A stretch of 64,000 nt of DNA from Cytobacillus gottheilii. GTDB lineage: Bacteria > Bacillota > Bacilli > Bacillales > Cytobacillaceae. Where the stretch lies: contig NZ_KV440945.1 in NCBI RefSeq assembly GCF_001636345.1, positions 2,685,354-2,749,353 on the forward strand. Direction: 5' to 3'. Both the position numbers and the translations under genes were made by a program. Positions 54,502 through 64,000 of this stretch are shown here, one piece after another (the first letter of the stretch is position 1; each line of letters starts with the position of its first letter). Under the pieces are notes generated by a model. It had not been told where the DNA came from and made no database searches. It saw only the letters and a program-made list of their open reading frames with translations.

Positions 54502-56026
54502 GCTGCACACCTTCTTTCTTCTGGTTCGAACCAGCCATCAGCAATCCTAATTCTTGTTCAGTAGTTGTTTTAGGATCAACGATAGCGACAATTTCTCCTT
54601 CATAAATAACAGCAATCTTATCACTTACATTTATAATTTCATCAAGTTCAAATGAGATTAACAGAACAGCTTTTCCATTGTCGCGCTGTTCAATCAGGCG
54701 CTTATGAATAAATTCAATTGCTCCAACATCAAGACCGCGTGTTGGTTGAGCAGCGATCAGCAAATCAGGATTACGGTCTATTTCACGACCAATAATTGCT
54801 TTTTGCTGATTACCGCCTGATAATGCACGTGCTAGTGTATACTCACTAGGTGTACGAACATCGTATTCTTTAATTAAGCTCTTCGCTTTTTTATAAATTT
54901 CTTTGTAATTCAGTACTCCGCCTTTAGAAAACGGCCGCTTATAATACGTTTGCAGCGCAATATTTGCACCAATCGGATAATCTAAGACAAGTCCGTGTTT
55001 ATGACGGTCTTGAGGAATATGGCCCGTGCCAGCTTCAGTTACTTTTCTTGGCGGCATATTGATAATTTCTTTGCCGTTCAGCTTAATTGAACCGCTTTCA
55101 GACTTTCTTAATCCTGTGATCGCTTCGATCAGTTCTGATTGTCCATTTCCATCTACTCCGGCAATTCCTACAATTTCTCCAGCCTTGACTTCTAAATTCA
55201 AGTTATTTACAGCAGGAAGACCACGGGAGTCTTTTACATTCAGACTCTTAATTTCCAGAACGCCTTGTTCTGGTTTCGCTTCTGTTTTTTCCGTTTTAAA
55301 GGTTACTTCACGCCCAACCATTAAGCTGGCAAGATCATTCGGGTTGGTTTCACTTACATTTACAGTACCAATCCCTACACCTTTTCGGATTACGGTTACA
55401 CGATCACAAACTTCCATGATTTCTTTTAGTTTGTGTGTAATAAGAATAATAGATTTACCTTCTTTAATGAGCGTTTTCATAATCTGAATTAACTCTTTAA
55501 TTTCCTGAGGAGTTAATACAGCTGTCGGTTCGTCAAATATTAAAATTTCTGCGCCGCGGTAAAGCGTTTTTAAAATCTCTACCCTTTGCTGCATACCTAC
55601 AGAAATATCAGAAATATATGCCTGTGGATCCACAGCAAGGCCATATTTTTCAGAAATCTCGCGTACATCCTTTTCCGCTTTCTTAATATCAATTCGTCCA
55701 CCAGATGTTGTTTCTTTACCTAAGATAATGTTTTCAGTTACAGTGAATTTATCGACAAGCATAAAGTGCTGATGCACCATACCTATTCCCAATTCATTTG
55801 CAATGTTAGGGTTGGTGATTTGAACAGGCTTTCCATTCACTTTAATTTCGCCTTTTTCTGGCTGATAAAGACCGAATAGAACGTTCATTAACGTTGATTT
55901 ACCTGCACCATTTTCACCTAATAATGCATGTATTTCTCCCTGTTTCAGCTGCAGCGTAATGTTATCATTTGCTACGATGCCTGGAAACTCTTTTCGGATG
56001 TTAAGCATCTCGATCACGTATTCCAT
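54488..56026 (-). CDS. nupO: nucleoside ABC transporter ATPase NupO
   Basis: A 512-residue protein with two ABC domains in one chain. The first (about 1-240) has an intact Walker A GENGAGKSTLMN, signature SVGMQQRVEILK and Walker B EILIFDEPTAVLT. The second (about 255-505) has the family's altered Walker A GVDGNGQSELIEA (no lysine), signature LSGGNQQKAI and LLIAAQPTRGLDVGA. It powers import through NupP and NupQ. I chose the ATG at 56026, since the in-frame GTG three codons earlier lies in the GAGGAG ribosome binding site. A terminator separates it from nupN. Confidence 0.95.
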   Translation of the reverse strand: MEYVIEMLNIRKEFPGIVANDNITLQLKQGEIHALLGENGAGKSTLMNVLFGLYQPEKGEIKVNGKPVQITNPNIANELGIGMVHQHFMLVDKFTVTENIILGKETTSGGRIDIKKAEKDVREISEKYGLAVDPQAYISDISVGMQQRVEILKTLYRGAEILIFDEPTAVLTPQEIKELIQIMKTLIKEGKSIILITHKLKEIMEVCDRVTVIRKGVGIGTVNVSETNPNDLASLMVGREVTFKTEKTEAKPEQGVLEIKSLNVKDSRGLPAVNNLNLEVKAGEIVGIAGVDGNGQSELIEAITGLRKSESGSIKLNGKEIINMPPRKVTEAGTGHIPQDRHKHGLVLDYPIGANIALQTYYKRPFSKGGVLNYKEIYKKAKSLIKEYDVRTPSEYTLARALSGGNQQKAIIGREIDRNPDLLIAAQPTRGLDVGAIEFIHKRLIEQRDNGKAVLLISFELDEIINVSDKIAVIYEGEIVAIVDPKTTTEQELGLLMAGSNQKKEGVQHADV

Positions 56027-56233
56027 CTTTTTCACTCCTCACTTTATTAAGGGGACATTTAGTAGTTAGAGGTCAGACCTTGCCGCCTCATATAAAAACC
56101 TGGCCTGCGCCAAGTTTACTTCCTTATTTCATTTAGTTGTAAACAGCTAAGTGAAAGGCAGAGTAAAGATCGAATTCTGACCTTCAATTAACTTTTTACT
56201 GTTAAAATATTGGGACAACTTCGTTTTTTTCCT

Positions 56234-56277
56234 TAAAAAAGGAATAAGCGGCGAAAACAGGCTACCGCTTATTCCTT
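56234..56277 (-). terminator. nupN-nupO intercistronic terminator
   Basis: A strong 11-bp stem GGAATAAGCGG/CCGCTTATTCC (minus strand), followed by TTTTTTAAGG, just after the nupN stop codon. It presumably makes the binding protein more abundant than the transporter subunits. Confidence 0.9.
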
Positions 56278-56287
56278 TGTTGTATCA

Positions 56288-57403
56288 TTACTCTGCTGAG
56301 AAAGTTTCTAATTCAGCAAGTGTGCCAGGGATTGTTAAATCACCAGCTTTGATTTTTTCGATCCACTCATTTACAGCAGTTTCGATGTCTGCTTTGTTTT
56401 CTAGTTCTTCGTTAAGAGGAGCTAGACCAACACCATCTTGAGCTAAACCGTAAGTTGTTGTTTCGCCGCCAGGGAAGTCCCCATCCATTGCATGTTTAGC
56501 AACGTCTTGAACAGCTACGTCAACGCGCTTCATAGCAGAAGTCAATACGATATTATGCTCTTCTCCGCCTGCTTCAACTACACCTTCAGCTGTTTGGTCA
56601 GAGTCAACACCGATAGCCCAAATTTTTCTTTCAGGATCGTTAGCTTTTAAGTCACGCGCTTCTTTGAATAAACCGTTACCAGTTCCGCCAGCTGCGTGGA
56701 AAATTACATCAATATCAGAAGAATACATTGTTGAAGCAATTGTTTGTCCTAGTTCTGCTTTATCGAATGCACCAGCATATTGAACATCAACTGTGATCGC
56801 AGGATCTACAGCTTGTACACCAGCACGGAAACCAGCTTCGAAACGCTCGATAACTTCAGATTCCATACCGCCGATGAAACCGATTTTGTTTGTTTCAGTT
56901 GTAAGTGCTGCAGCAACACCAGCTAAGAAAGAAGCTTCTTGCTCTTTGAAAAGAACGCTTGCTACGTTAGGCTGATCTACAACAGCATCAATGATTGAGA
57001 AGTGTGCATCTGCTTGCTGCTGTGCAATTTCATTAACTGCACCTTCCATCATGAAACCAATACCGAATACTAAGTCAAACTTTTGGCGAACAAGGTTGTT
57101 TAGGTTTGTAGAGTAGTCTGCATCAGATTGAGATTGCAGGTAGTTGTATCCGTCAGTCCCTTTTTCAAGGCCGTTTTCTTCACCAAATGCTTGAATACCT
57201 TCCCAAGCTGATTGGTTGAATGATTTATCATCAACACCACCGACATCTGTTACCATTGCAACTGTAAAGTTATTTTCAGTGCTATCTCCGCCACCGTTAT
57301 CTCCGTCGGCTGCATCGTTTCCTTCACCGCCGCCACAAGCACTTAAAAATGTACCTGCTGCTAGGACTAGCGACATTGCTAAACCAAATTTGCGCTTTTT
57401 CAA
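56288..57403 (-). CDS. nupN: nucleoside-binding lipoprotein NupN (BMP family)
   Basis: A 371-residue surface lipoprotein that captures nucleosides for the NupOPQ importer. The signal peptide ([20 protein letters not shown]) ends in a lipobox L-S-A-C with Cys23, followed by a flexible Gly/Asp/Asn-rich linker. The BMP fold has [40 protein letters not shown] and [20 protein letters not shown] as ligand-cleft segments. The ATG follows AGGGGGTACAAACG. It is the first gene of the operon, 80 bp downstream of the GntR regulator gene. Confidence 0.95.
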   Translation of the reverse strand: MKKRKFGLAMSLVLAAGTFLSACGGGEGNDAADGDNGGGDSTENNFTVAMVTDVGGVDDKSFNQSAWEGIQAFGEENGLEKGTDGYNYLQSQSDADYSTNLNNLVRQKFDLVFGIGFMMEGAVNEIAQQQADAHFSIIDAVVDQPNVASVLFKEQEASFLAGVAAALTTETNKIGFIGGMESEVIERFEAGFRAGVQAVDPAITVDVQYAGAFDKAELGQTIASTMYSSDIDVIFHAAGGTGNGLFKEARDLKANDPERKIWAIGVDSDQTAEGVVEAGGEEHNIVLTSAMKRVDVAVQDVAKHAMDGDFPGGETTTYGLAQDGVGLAPLNEELENKADIETAVNEWIEKIKAGDLTIPGTLAELETFSAE

Positions 57404-57483
57404 CGTTTGTACCCCCTAAAGAAATTGTTTTTGATATTAGTAGTATATCCAAGGCTCATGAATGATATTGAATCAGACCCAAA

Positions 57484-58209
57484 TCAGATGCGCTTCCTGA
57501 GCACATGAAAGCTAAACTTGTCAGCTCTGAAATAGTTGACCGAGTAAAGGATTGGCTCGTCCATTTCATCATAATGCATTTGCTTTAAGACAAGCAGTGC
57601 AGTTTCAGGATCACATTCTAATATCGGGGAAACTTTATCGTGATAACCAATGGGTTCTATCTGTGCAATGGCATATGTAATCTTCCGGCCAGCATCTGTT
57701 CCCAGCACATCCAAAAATGACTCCTTCTCATGTGAGAAGGTATCTGGAAGGATTTTTTCAGGCACTTTGTCTATACAATAGACGACCGGCTCACCATTGG
57801 CGGTTCTTACCCTTTCGATCACAGCAATTTCTTCCTCAATAGAACATGAAAAACGACGAATATCCTCCTCAGTTGGCCCTTGGGTGACTGAGCTTAAAAA
57901 AATGGTTCCGGGCTTCATGCCAGCTTGCAGTATCATGTTTGTAACACTGTTCAGCTGTTCTATTCCAGATGTAAACAACGGCTTTGCATTCACAAAAGTT
58001 CCTACTCCATGGCGGCGAATAATGATATTCTCTTCTTCAAGAATTCTTAGCGCCTCACGCAGTGTTGCTCTGCTGACACCGAGCTGTTTTGCAAGGTCAA
58101 ACTCAGATGGGAGTTTTTCTCTTTCTTTATATAACCCTACCTCAATGTCCTGCTTTAAACGATCGATGACTTGCAAGTATAAATGCCGGTTATCTGACTT
58201 AATAGACAT
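57484..58209 (-). CDS. ymfC: GntR/HutC-type regulator YmfC
   Basis: A 241-residue transcription factor with an N-terminal winged helix (about 10-75, [40 protein letters not shown]) and a C-terminal UTRA ligand-binding domain (about 95-235). The effector is unknown; linkage suggests control of the nucleoside importer just downstream. The ATG at 58209 follows GGAGGAACACTGC. A clean palindrome 30 bp upstream of the start is its likely operator. Confidence 0.9.
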   Translation of the reverse strand: MSIKSDNRHLYLQVIDRLKQDIEVGLYKEREKLPSEFDLAKQLGVSRATLREALRILEEENIIIRRHGVGTFVNAKPLFTSGIEQLNSVTNMILQAGMKPGTIFLSSVTQGPTEEDIRRFSCSIEEEIAVIERVRTANGEPVVYCIDKVPEKILPDTFSHEKESFLDVLGTDAGRKITYAIAQIEPIGYHDKVSPILECDPETALLVLKQMHYDEMDEPILYSVNYFRADKFSFHVLRKRI

Positions 58210-58238
58210 GCAGTGTTCCTCCAACCCATTTTCTCAAG

Positions 58239-58256
58239 ACATCAGACCTCTGATGT
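58239..58256. promoter_or_regulatory. palindromic operator upstream of ymfC
   Basis: ACATCAGA-CC-TCTGATGT: two perfect 8-bp arms around two bases, 30 bp upstream of the ymfC start. It is placed to act as an autoregulatory GntR site. Half-sites of the same type (TCTGAT) occur twice in the nupN upstream region (57466-57478). Confidence 0.65.
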
Positions 58257-58542
58257 TCAATCATTCCTACTAATCGAAAATACTATAACACTTTTTACCC
58301 AATAAAGGAATAGTATTTCATGAAAATGTCGAAAAAAGATAGATAGATTTCAATTGTTAAAATTGCCTAACATTTACAAAGGAATATACTGGGACTGTTG
58401 CCATTTTGATATCGTTTACATTTCCCATATCAGCCATTTTTGCCTGTTGATTTTAGAATTGAGCAATAAATATAAATGTAAGCGTTTTTAATAGTATGTC
58501 ACATTTAGGTGCGGTAAAGCGGATGTAAAGGGGGGGTGTCAA
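58257..58542. other. ymfC upstream region with cre-like site
   Basis: An AT-rich gap holding the presumed ymfC promoter. At 58476-58491 the sequence ATGTAAGCGTTTTTAA fits the CcpA site consensus WTGNAANCGNWNNCWW with one mismatch. No larger gene is seen. Confidence 0.4.
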
Positions 58543-58602
58543 ATGTTGACGACCGCTACAGCCGCAAGACTTTTTCATTATTTTTTATCACATGGCGCAT
58601 AA
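58543..58602 (+). CDS. possible 19-residue peptide
   Basis: A tiny frame (MLTTATAARLFHYFLSHGA) from an ATG at 58543 to a TAA. It stands behind AAAGGGGGGGTGTCAA, one of the strongest ribosome binding sites in the window. No gene follows on the plus strand (spoIIIE is convergent), so it is not a leader peptide for a known gene. It may be a real micropeptide, part of a small RNA, or chance. Confidence 0.3.
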   Translation: MLTTATAARLFHYFLSHGA

Positions 58603-58722
58603 TATGAATTTTTGCAAGGCATACCAGGAAGACAAAGCGTTCTTCATAAAACTAGCTGTTTCTTCTTCTGCCCTATTACACCTATGTAAAGCGACACTCC
58701 AACTAATTCTATCTTGATCAAA

Positions 58723-58757
58723 AGAAAAAGGAAGTGTCCATATCGAACACTTCCTTC
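58723..58757 (-). terminator. spoIIIE terminator
   Basis: AAGGAAGTGT and ACACTTCCTT pair around TCGATATGG (minus strand), followed by TTTCTTTTGATC, about 10 bp past the spoIIIE stop codon. Confidence 0.9.
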
Positions 58758-58767
58758 TTCTTTAGCT

Positions 58768-61110
58768 CTATGAACTTGCTTCTTCTCCCGGCTTGCCGAG
58801 AAGCACTGATCGCGGCTTGCTTCCTTCGTATGGCCCGACAATGCCTCTTGCCTCCATTTCATCTATGAGACGGGCGGCTCTAGTATAGCCTACGCGGAAT
58901 CTTCGCTGCAGCATTGATACGGAGGCTGTCTGCATTTCAAGGACAAGCTCCACTGCTTCATCGTATAATTCATCGTCCACTTTTTCTGTTTTTTCAGGCA
59001 CATCCTCAGGGATCATTTCCTGCTGATATTGTGCTTTCTGCTGTCCAATGACAAAATCAACAATTTCTTCGACCTCTTCATCTGATAAAAATGCACCTTG
59101 TACACGAACAGGCTTTGAAGCACCAACAGGCAGGAACAGCATGTCACCGCGGCCAAGCAATTTCTCTGCGCCACCCATGTCTAGTATGGTCCTTGAATCA
59201 GTCATAGACGAAACAGCAAAAGCAATTCGAGAAGGTATATTTGCCTTAATAACACCTGTGATAACATCAACAGACGGCCTTTGCGTCGCAATAATTAAAT
59301 GTATGCCGGCCGCTCTGGCCATCTGAGCAAGCCTTGTAATGGCATCTTCTACATCTGAGGAGGCGACCATCATTAAATCGGCAAGCTCGTCTACAATTAC
59401 AACAATATATGGCAGCAGCGGCTGCTGTCCATCTTCCTGTGCATTATGCCGTTTTACATACTCGTTGTATCCTTCAATATTTCGAGTTCCGGAATGAGAG
59501 AATAACTCATAGCGTCTTTCCATTTCACTTACCACTTTTTTCAGTGCCTGTGAAGCTTTTTTAGCGTCTGTGACAACAGGTGCCAGCAAATGGGGTACAC
59601 CATTATATACATTTAATTCAACCATCTTGGGATCTATCATCATGAGTTTTACCTCATGAGGTTTTGCACGCATTAATATACTGGTGATGATTCCATTAAT
59701 ACACACACTTTTTCCGCTTCCAGTCGCACCAGCAACGAGCAAATGGGGCATTTTATTAAGTTCAGCCATCACCGCTTCACCCGTAATATCTCTTCCAAGG
59801 CCAATTAAAAGCTTCGCATCTGGTTTGTCCTTGCCTTTTGTCTCGATGACTTCACGGAGCGATACCATAGCCACCTCTGAGTTAGGCACTTCAATCCCAA
59901 TCGCCGATTTCCCTGGTATTGGAGCTTCAATTCGAATATCCTTTGCAGCAAGTGCAAGTGCCAAATCATCATTTAAGCTGACGATTTTACTTACCTTTAC
60001 ACCCACATCCGGATGTACTTCATATTTGGTTACAGCTGGTCCGAGATGCACTTGTGTGACCCTGGCCTTAACACCAAAGCTCTGGAAGGTGCGTTCAAGC
60101 TTAGCTGCATTTGCATGAATAAGCTCGTATTCCCCGCTTTGATCTGTTTGATTCGGCAGCTTTAATAAACGCATCGGCGGAAGCTGATAATCTTTGTTCT
60201 CCACTTCCGTAAAAGTAATTTGCGGTGGCAATGGATCTTCTTCCTCTTTTGCTTCAGCAGTTTCTTCTGTTATAGCTGCAGATGGTTCTTCTTCCTGAAT
60301 ATATGCTCTTTCTGCGAAACTGGAAATCATAGGCTCTGGTTTAATGTCTTCCTGAATATTCTCAGACATTGAATTAATCGTTATAACAGGATCTTCTTCA
60401 ACTTCCTGCTGTTCATTTTTTTCAGCTTGCTTCTGATTCTTTCTTTCCGTTCTTTTATCCTTTTGACCGCCAATCCATTCTTTAAGATCATCAATAAAAG
60501 CCAGCCATTGTTTTTTTATAAAAGAAAAGATTGAAGTCATCATTTTTCCGGCTGTTTCGCCGAATGTTTTGCCTGTTAATAATATAAAACCGATAATAAT
60601 CAGTAAAAAGGCGATAATTCTTGATCCGGCTTCATCAAATAAAAAATAAAATAGTGCAAATAGTATCGCCCCGACCATCCCGCCGCCAAGCTCATCTGTG
60701 CTTGTTTCGCCTGCACTTTCCATCCAAAACAATTGCCATGTGTTTGAAATCACACTCGGATTATCAAATTGCCCTCCGTTTGATAGAAGCTGAAATAGCT
60801 TCACATGGCTTAAGAGCAGCAGTGATGCTACTATAAAATAGATTCCAATCAGTCTTCTATTCAGTAAATAGGGTGTTTCTCTTTTCCACATTAAGTATGC
60901 AGCATAAACAGCTAACCCTAACAGGCAAAGCATATACCATTCTCCCGTAAAAAATCGGAAGAAAAGAACGGTGGTCTTGCCGACGGCACCTAAACCTGCA
61001 ATGGAAATGACAGCAAGCGTTAGCAATGCAAGGGCAATCAGTTCAAACTTAATTGTTCTTTTTACCGTGTCTGTTGTTTTTGAGCGTCTTCTCTTCTTTT
61101 TTGCCATCAT
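58768..61110 (-). CDS. spoIIIE: DNA translocase SpoIIIE (FtsK family)
   Basis: Membrane-anchored motor that pumps the chromosome into the forespore through the closing septum. The 780 residues have four N-terminal membrane helices (about 25-180) and a charged Glu-rich linker (about 215-320). The motor follows, with Walker [14 protein letters not shown] and Walker [13 protein letters not shown], then a C-terminal gamma winged helix (about 715-775, [20 protein letters not shown]) that reads orientation sequences. The integral membrane anchor and the position beside ylzJ-tepA favour SpoIIIE over the soluble paralogue SftA. Two adjacent ATG codons follow AAGGTGAT. Confidence 0.96.
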   Translation of the reverse strand: MMAKKKRRRSKTTDTVKRTIKFELIALALLTLAVISIAGLGAVGKTTVLFFRFFTGEWYMLCLLGLAVYAAYLMWKRETPYLLNRRLIGIYFIVASLLLLSHVKLFQLLSNGGQFDNPSVISNTWQLFWMESAGETSTDELGGGMVGAILFALFYFLFDEAGSRIIAFLLIIIGFILLTGKTFGETAGKMMTSIFSFIKKQWLAFIDDLKEWIGGQKDKRTERKNQKQAEKNEQQEVEEDPVITINSMSENIQEDIKPEPMISSFAERAYIQEEEPSAAITEETAEAKEEEDPLPPQITFTEVENKDYQLPPMRLLKLPNQTDQSGEYELIHANAAKLERTFQSFGVKARVTQVHLGPAVTKYEVHPDVGVKVSKIVSLNDDLALALAAKDIRIEAPIPGKSAIGIEVPNSEVAMVSLREVIETKGKDKPDAKLLIGLGRDITGEAVMAELNKMPHLLVAGATGSGKSVCINGIITSILMRAKPHEVKLMMIDPKMVELNVYNGVPHLLAPVVTDAKKASQALKKVVSEMERRYELFSHSGTRNIEGYNEYVKRHNAQEDGQQPLLPYIVVIVDELADLMMVASSDVEDAITRLAQMARAAGIHLIIATQRPSVDVITGVIKANIPSRIAFAVSSMTDSRTILDMGGAEKLLGRGDMLFLPVGASKPVRVQGAFLSDEEVEEIVDFVIGQQKAQYQQEMIPEDVPEKTEKVDDELYDEAVELVLEMQTASVSMLQRRFRVGYTRAARLIDEMEARGIVGPYEGSKPRSVLLGKPGEEASS

Positions 61111-61212
61111 ATCACCTTATTTTTATAGTTATTACCATGATAAACCACTTTGCTAGTTTTTAGGCTAAATCTTGATTATTTTTTCCTTAGCAAGTATTTC
61201 ACTATGTATGAA

Positions 61213-61248
61213 ACGAGAGAGCAGCCATAAAGGCTGCTCTCTGTTTTT
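61213..61248. terminator. hairpin after ylzJ
   Basis: AGAGAGCAGCC/GGCTGCTCTCT with loop ATAAA. A T run follows on the plus strand only, although ylzJ is on the minus strand. Termination on the minus strand is possible but weak. Confidence 0.55.
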
Positions 61249-61282
61249 CCAATCTATTATAGCATATTTAGAAATTGCTAGG

Positions 61283-61495
61283 TTATGTTAGCGTAATTTT
61301 TGTACCAGGCATATAGGCATCGTTCATATAATGGTTTGGATCGCTGCTCATGACACGAAGCACTCTGCATTCAGGTCCCTCAAGTTTTTCAACAAGCAAA
61401 GGAATTCCATTATGAGTAACAACCTTTTGAGTATTGTATGTGCTTGAATCTAATGGGAAAATGAGTTCCTCTGGCATCATTGTATATAGAATCAT
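61283..61495 (-). CDS. ylzJ: YlzJ-like protein
   Basis: A 70-residue protein of the YlzJ family ([20 protein letters not shown], then [20 protein letters not shown] and a C-terminal [12 protein letters not shown]). Probably a small beta-rich cytoplasmic protein; function unknown. Its start overlaps the end of tepA by 4 bp, so translation is coupled. Confidence 0.92.
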   Translation of the reverse strand: MILYTMMPEELIFPLDSSTYNTQKVVTHNGIPLLVEKLEGPECRVLRVMSSDPNHYMNDAYMPGTKITLT

Positions 61496-62229
61496 TGAAC
61501 AAGACCCTCACTTTCGTCCTTGTTCATATCAATTAATTCATTTAATTTTTGCAATGCTGGACCTACACCGCCAACACTATCAATTAACCCATATTGCACG
61601 GCATCAGATCCGACGACATTTGTTCCAATATCTCTTGTCAGATTGCCTTTTGCAAACATCAAATCTTTAAATTGCTGTTCTTCAATATTAGAATGCTTTG
61701 TTACGAAATTAATGACACGATCCTGCATCTTATCCAGATATTCAAAGGTTTGCGGTACTCCAATTACTAAGCCTGTCAGGCGGATAGGATGTATTGTCAT
61801 CGTTGCCGTCTCGGCGATAAATGAATGGTCACAGGAAACAGCGATCGGAACCCCAATTGAATGGCCTCCTCCCAATACAATCGATACAGTAGGTTTTGAC
61901 AAGGAAGCAAGCATCTCTGATATCGCAAGACCTGCCTCTACATCACCGCCGACCGTGTTTAAGATAACTAGTAATCCTTCAATTTTCGGATTTTGCTCAA
62001 TTGCAACAATTTGCGGAATTAAGTGTTCATATTTCGTTGTTTTATTTTGAGGAGGCAGCTGAAGATGCCCTTCAATTTGTCCTACAATCGTTAAGCAGTG
62101 AATTTTTGAGTCTTGAGACAGCTGCGGTACATTGGTTTGTCCAAGCTGCTGAATTTTTTCCATTAATGGTGATGGTCTGTCCTCTTTTGGCTGCTCTTGG
62201 CCGTCATTGTTTTGCATTTGGTGATCCAT
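61492..62229 (-). CDS. tepA: TepA, ClpP-like protease
   Basis: A 245-residue member of the ClpP/SppA fold family, named translocation-enhancing protein in B. subtilis, where it has been linked to degradation of leftover signal peptides and of spore proteins on germination. The core has [20 protein letters not shown], the serine region [20 protein letters not shown] and [14 protein letters not shown] chose the ATG at 62229 (MDHQMQNND), which gives the B. subtilis length and sits behind AAGGGAG; a longer reading to 62346 adds 39 unconserved residues. It is the first gene of tepA-ylzJ. Confidence 0.93.
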   Translation of the reverse strand: MDHQMQNNDGQEQPKEDRPSPLMEKIQQLGQTNVPQLSQDSKIHCLTIVGQIEGHLQLPPQNKTTKYEHLIPQIVAIEQNPKIEGLLVILNTVGGDVEAGLAISEMLASLSKPTVSIVLGGGHSIGVPIAVSCDHSFIAETATMTIHPIRLTGLVIGVPQTFEYLDKMQDRVINFVTKHSNIEEQQFKDLMFAKGNLTRDIGTNVVGSDAVQYGLIDSVGGVGPALQKLNELIDMNKDESEGLVQ

Positions 62230-62360
62230 CCATATTTCTCCCTTCAAGCAATATATGGATAGTATGAGCGGTTCTTGGAATTTCATTCTGATATAATGAC
62301 ATTCCTTTAGGAGCAGAAAGGGACTGCCGCTGATTAGGTCTGACAAACAGCAGTGAAGAG

Positions 62361-62394
62361 AAAAAAACCCGGCAGATAGATCTGCCAGGTTTCC
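62361..62394 (-). terminator. rnjB terminator
   Basis: AACCTGGCAGAT and ATCTGCCGGGTT pair (minus strand), followed by TTTTTTCTC. Confidence 0.93.
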
Positions 62395-62401
62395 TATTCG
62401 T

Positions 62402-64000
62402 TTATGCTTCCATTAAGATCGGCAGAATCATAGGTCTGCGTTTTGTCTGATCGTATAGGAATTGGTAGAGATGGTCGCGCATATCCTGTTTAATAGATGA
62501 CCAGTCAAATGAAGATTCAGCCAATTTCTTTTCAACAACCTCTTTGACAAGCTGAGAGGCGTCAATCAGCAGCTGTTCTGATTCCCTCACATAAACAAAT
62601 CCTCTGGTGATGATTTCTGGTCCAGCCGCAATCTTTTTTTCCTTTTTGTTTAGCGTGACAACGACAAGGAGGATACCATCCTGTGATAACAGTTTACGGT
62701 CTCTTAAAACGATGTTCCCAACATCGCCAACACCGCTTCCGTCGATTAATACATTCCCTGCAGTAATTTTACCGGCGGTACGGAACATGCCGTTTTTATA
62801 TTCAAAGCTTTCTCCTTTATCCGGGATAAAGATATTGCTTTTTTCTACGCCGCATTCTGCCGCAACCTTAGCATGGGCTTTAAGCATTCTATATTCGCCA
62901 TGTACAGGCATAAAGAATTTGGGATTCATCATATTAATCATAAACTTCAATTCTTCTTGACTGCCATGACTAGAGGTATTAAATGTTCCTTTTCCGGAAA
63001 TAACATCTGCACCAGCTCTATAGAGCATATCAACAGTTTTAGAAATAAATAGCTCTGTTCCAGGAACGACTGATGCAGCAATTAGAACTGTATCACCTTT
63101 TTTTATATTGATATGACGATGAGATTGCTTGGCCATTTTTTGAAGGACTTCAATTGGTTCACCTTGAGAACCTGTCGTCATTACAACAACCTGCTGATCA
63201 TCATAACTTGAGATTTCTGATAAAGTAATGATCATATCTTCATCCACTTGCAGATAATTCAAAGAAAGGGCGATTTGATAGACTTTCTTCAGGCTTTTGC
63301 CGGCTACTGCCACTTTTCTTCCTGTTTCAGCTGCAGCATCAAATATATGCTGCATGCGAACTAAATCTGACGCGAAGGTTGCTGCTACAATCCTGCCTTG
63401 TGCTTGTTCAAAGATGCTGATTAGCTCCTTCAATACGATCGCCTCAGACTTTGTGTAGCCTGGTTTTTCTGCCTCGGTACTATCAGAGAGCAGGCATAGT
63501 ACCCCCTCTTCCCCAATTCTGGCCATCTTGCCGATGTCAGCTTTGTATAAACTTGAAGCCGCTTGATCAAATTTAAAGTCTCCTGTATAAACAATGGCAC
63601 CTTCAGATGTATGTATACTTATGCCGACACTGTCGGGTATGCTATGGGTTGTCCGAAAAAAAGAAACCTGCGCAGATTCAAATTCCAAATGAGTTTCAGC
63701 CTGAATTTCAATCAGCTGTGCTTTGCCTTTAAATTCATTTTCCTTCAATTTTGCCTGTGCTAAAGCCAGCGTTAATTTCGTTCCATATACAGGCACTTGC
63801 AGAACTCTTAAAATATACGATAATGCCCCGATATGATCTTCATGTCCGTGCGTAAGAAAAATTCCGACCACGCGATCTTTGTTTTGCTCTAAATACGAAA
63901 TATCCGGTATCACGATATCGATCCCCAGCATTTCATTTTCAGGATACATAAGACCCGCATCGAGAACATAAATATCCTCGTCCACTTCCACTAAATACAT
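62402..64000 (-). CDS. rnjB: ribonuclease J2 (5' end outside window)
   Basis: Metallo-beta-lactamase/beta-CASP ribonuclease that partners RNase J1 in mRNA decay. 532 residues are present, and the reading frame is still open at base 64000. By comparison with the family about 20 N-terminal residues lie outside. Visible are [20 protein letters not shown], the metal motif [29 protein letters not shown], the beta-CASP stretch with [20 protein letters not shown] and the C-terminal domain. The J2 assignment rests on linkage to tepA-ylzJ-spoIIIE and on J2-like segments such as [21 protein letters not shown]. subtilis J2 has a degenerate HGHDENIG here, so the intact motif is notable. Confidence 0.93.
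   Translation of the reverse strand: MYLVEVDEDIYVLDAGLMYPENEMLGIDIVIPDISYLEQNKDRVVGIFLTHGHEDHIGALSYILRVLQVPVYGTKLTLALAQAKLKENEFKGKAQLIEIQAETHLEFESAQVSFFRTTHSIPDSVGISIHTSEGAIVYTGDFKFDQAASSLYKADIGKMARIGEEGVLCLLSDSTEAEKPGYTKSEAIVLKELISIFEQAQGRIVAATFASDLVRMQHIFDAAAETGRKVAVAGKSLKKVYQIALSLNYLQVDEDMIITLSEISSYDDQQVVVMTTGSQGEPIEVLQKMAKQSHRHINIKKGDTVLIAASVVPGTELFISKTVDMLYRAGADVISGKGTFNTSSHGSQEELKFMINMMNPKFFMPVHGEYRMLKAHAKVAAECGVEKSNIFIPDKGESFEYKNGMFRTAGKITAGNVLIDGSGVGDVGNIVLRDRKLLSQDGILLVVVTLNKKEKKIAAGPEIITRGFVYVRESEQLLIDASQLVKEVVEKKLAESSFDWSSIKQDMRDHLYQFLYDQTKRRPMILPILMEA

Noticed and set aside
54488-56026. Inactivated second ATPase domain of NupO (no Walker A lysine)
   Set aside because: The Gly-Asn-Gly-Gln-Ser form is characteristic of this two-domain family, not a local mutation.
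57404-57483. Purine riboswitch before the nucleoside importer
   Set aside because: The gap is only 80 bp and lacks the conserved loop sequences of purine riboswitches.
61520-62050. 176-codon frame opposite tepA
   Set aside because: Complementary shadow of the well-conserved tepA gene, without a ribosome binding site.

Overview
The window is an ordinary chromosomal stretch from an endospore-forming, low-to-moderate GC member of the Bacillaceae. The evidence is the set of sporulation genes (splAB, spoVK, cotE, spoVS, spoIIIE), Bacillus-type regulators (LexA with GAAC-type boxes, GlnR, RicA), strong purine-rich ribosome binding sites with several TTG starts, and gene order. From end to start the window follows, with local insertions, the Bacillus subtilis order rnjB-tepA-ylzJ-spoIIIE-ymfC ... 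recA-rny-ymdB-spoVS ... miaB-ricA-cotE-mutS-mutL ... miaA-hfq-spoVK-hflX-ynbB-glnR-glnA ... lexA-yneA-yneB-ynzC-tkt. The species cannot be named from this. No rRNA, tRNA, CRISPR array, prophage or complete insertion sequence was seen.

Layout. 1-7.0 kb: transketolase (3' end cut off by the window), the SOS divergon yneA-yneB-ynzC / lexA with LexA boxes, and the spore photoproduct lyase pair splA-splB. 7-12 kb: an accessory stretch of small and poorly known genes (AhpD-like protein, TTG-started histidine phosphatase, blue-light receptor ytvA, several small membrane proteins, hypotheticals). 12-20.7 kb: glnRA with a textbook promoter and paired GlnR operators, a 52-bp tandem hairpin array, ynbB-hflX, a TRIC-type channel, spoVK, hfq and miaA. 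21-30 kb: mreBH, mutSL, yvbH, a two-domain VOC protein, and cotE. 30.3-31.5 kb: three unrecognised small genes divergent from cotE. 31.9-44 kb: ricA, miaB, an MFS transporter, the korAB ferredoxin oxidoreductase, a dipeptidase, spoVS, ymdB, rny, recA. 44-52 kb: cinA, pgsA, rodZ, ymfK, ymfJ and the EF-P modification genes ymfI/ymfH/ymfF. 52.5-58.2 kb: a nucleoside ABC importer (nupNOPQ) with its GntR regulator. 58.7-64 kb: spoIIIE, ylzJ, tepA and rnjB (5' end cut off).

The core genes look functional and carry no visible disruption. The unusual material is mostly between genes: five kinds of repeat (a 323-bp element with 14-bp inverted ends, a seven-copy 52-bp hairpin array, a dispersed hairpin family whose arms covary between copies, a 21-bp phased array, and a palindromic family shared by two loci 25 kb apart). 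In addition there is an undescribed gene trio beside cotE, an RNase J2 homologue with an intact catalytic motif, and several tiny ORFs with good ribosome binding sites. I found no convincing new defence or mobile system. The best candidates for new biology are the cotE-adjacent trio and the covarying hairpin repeats.
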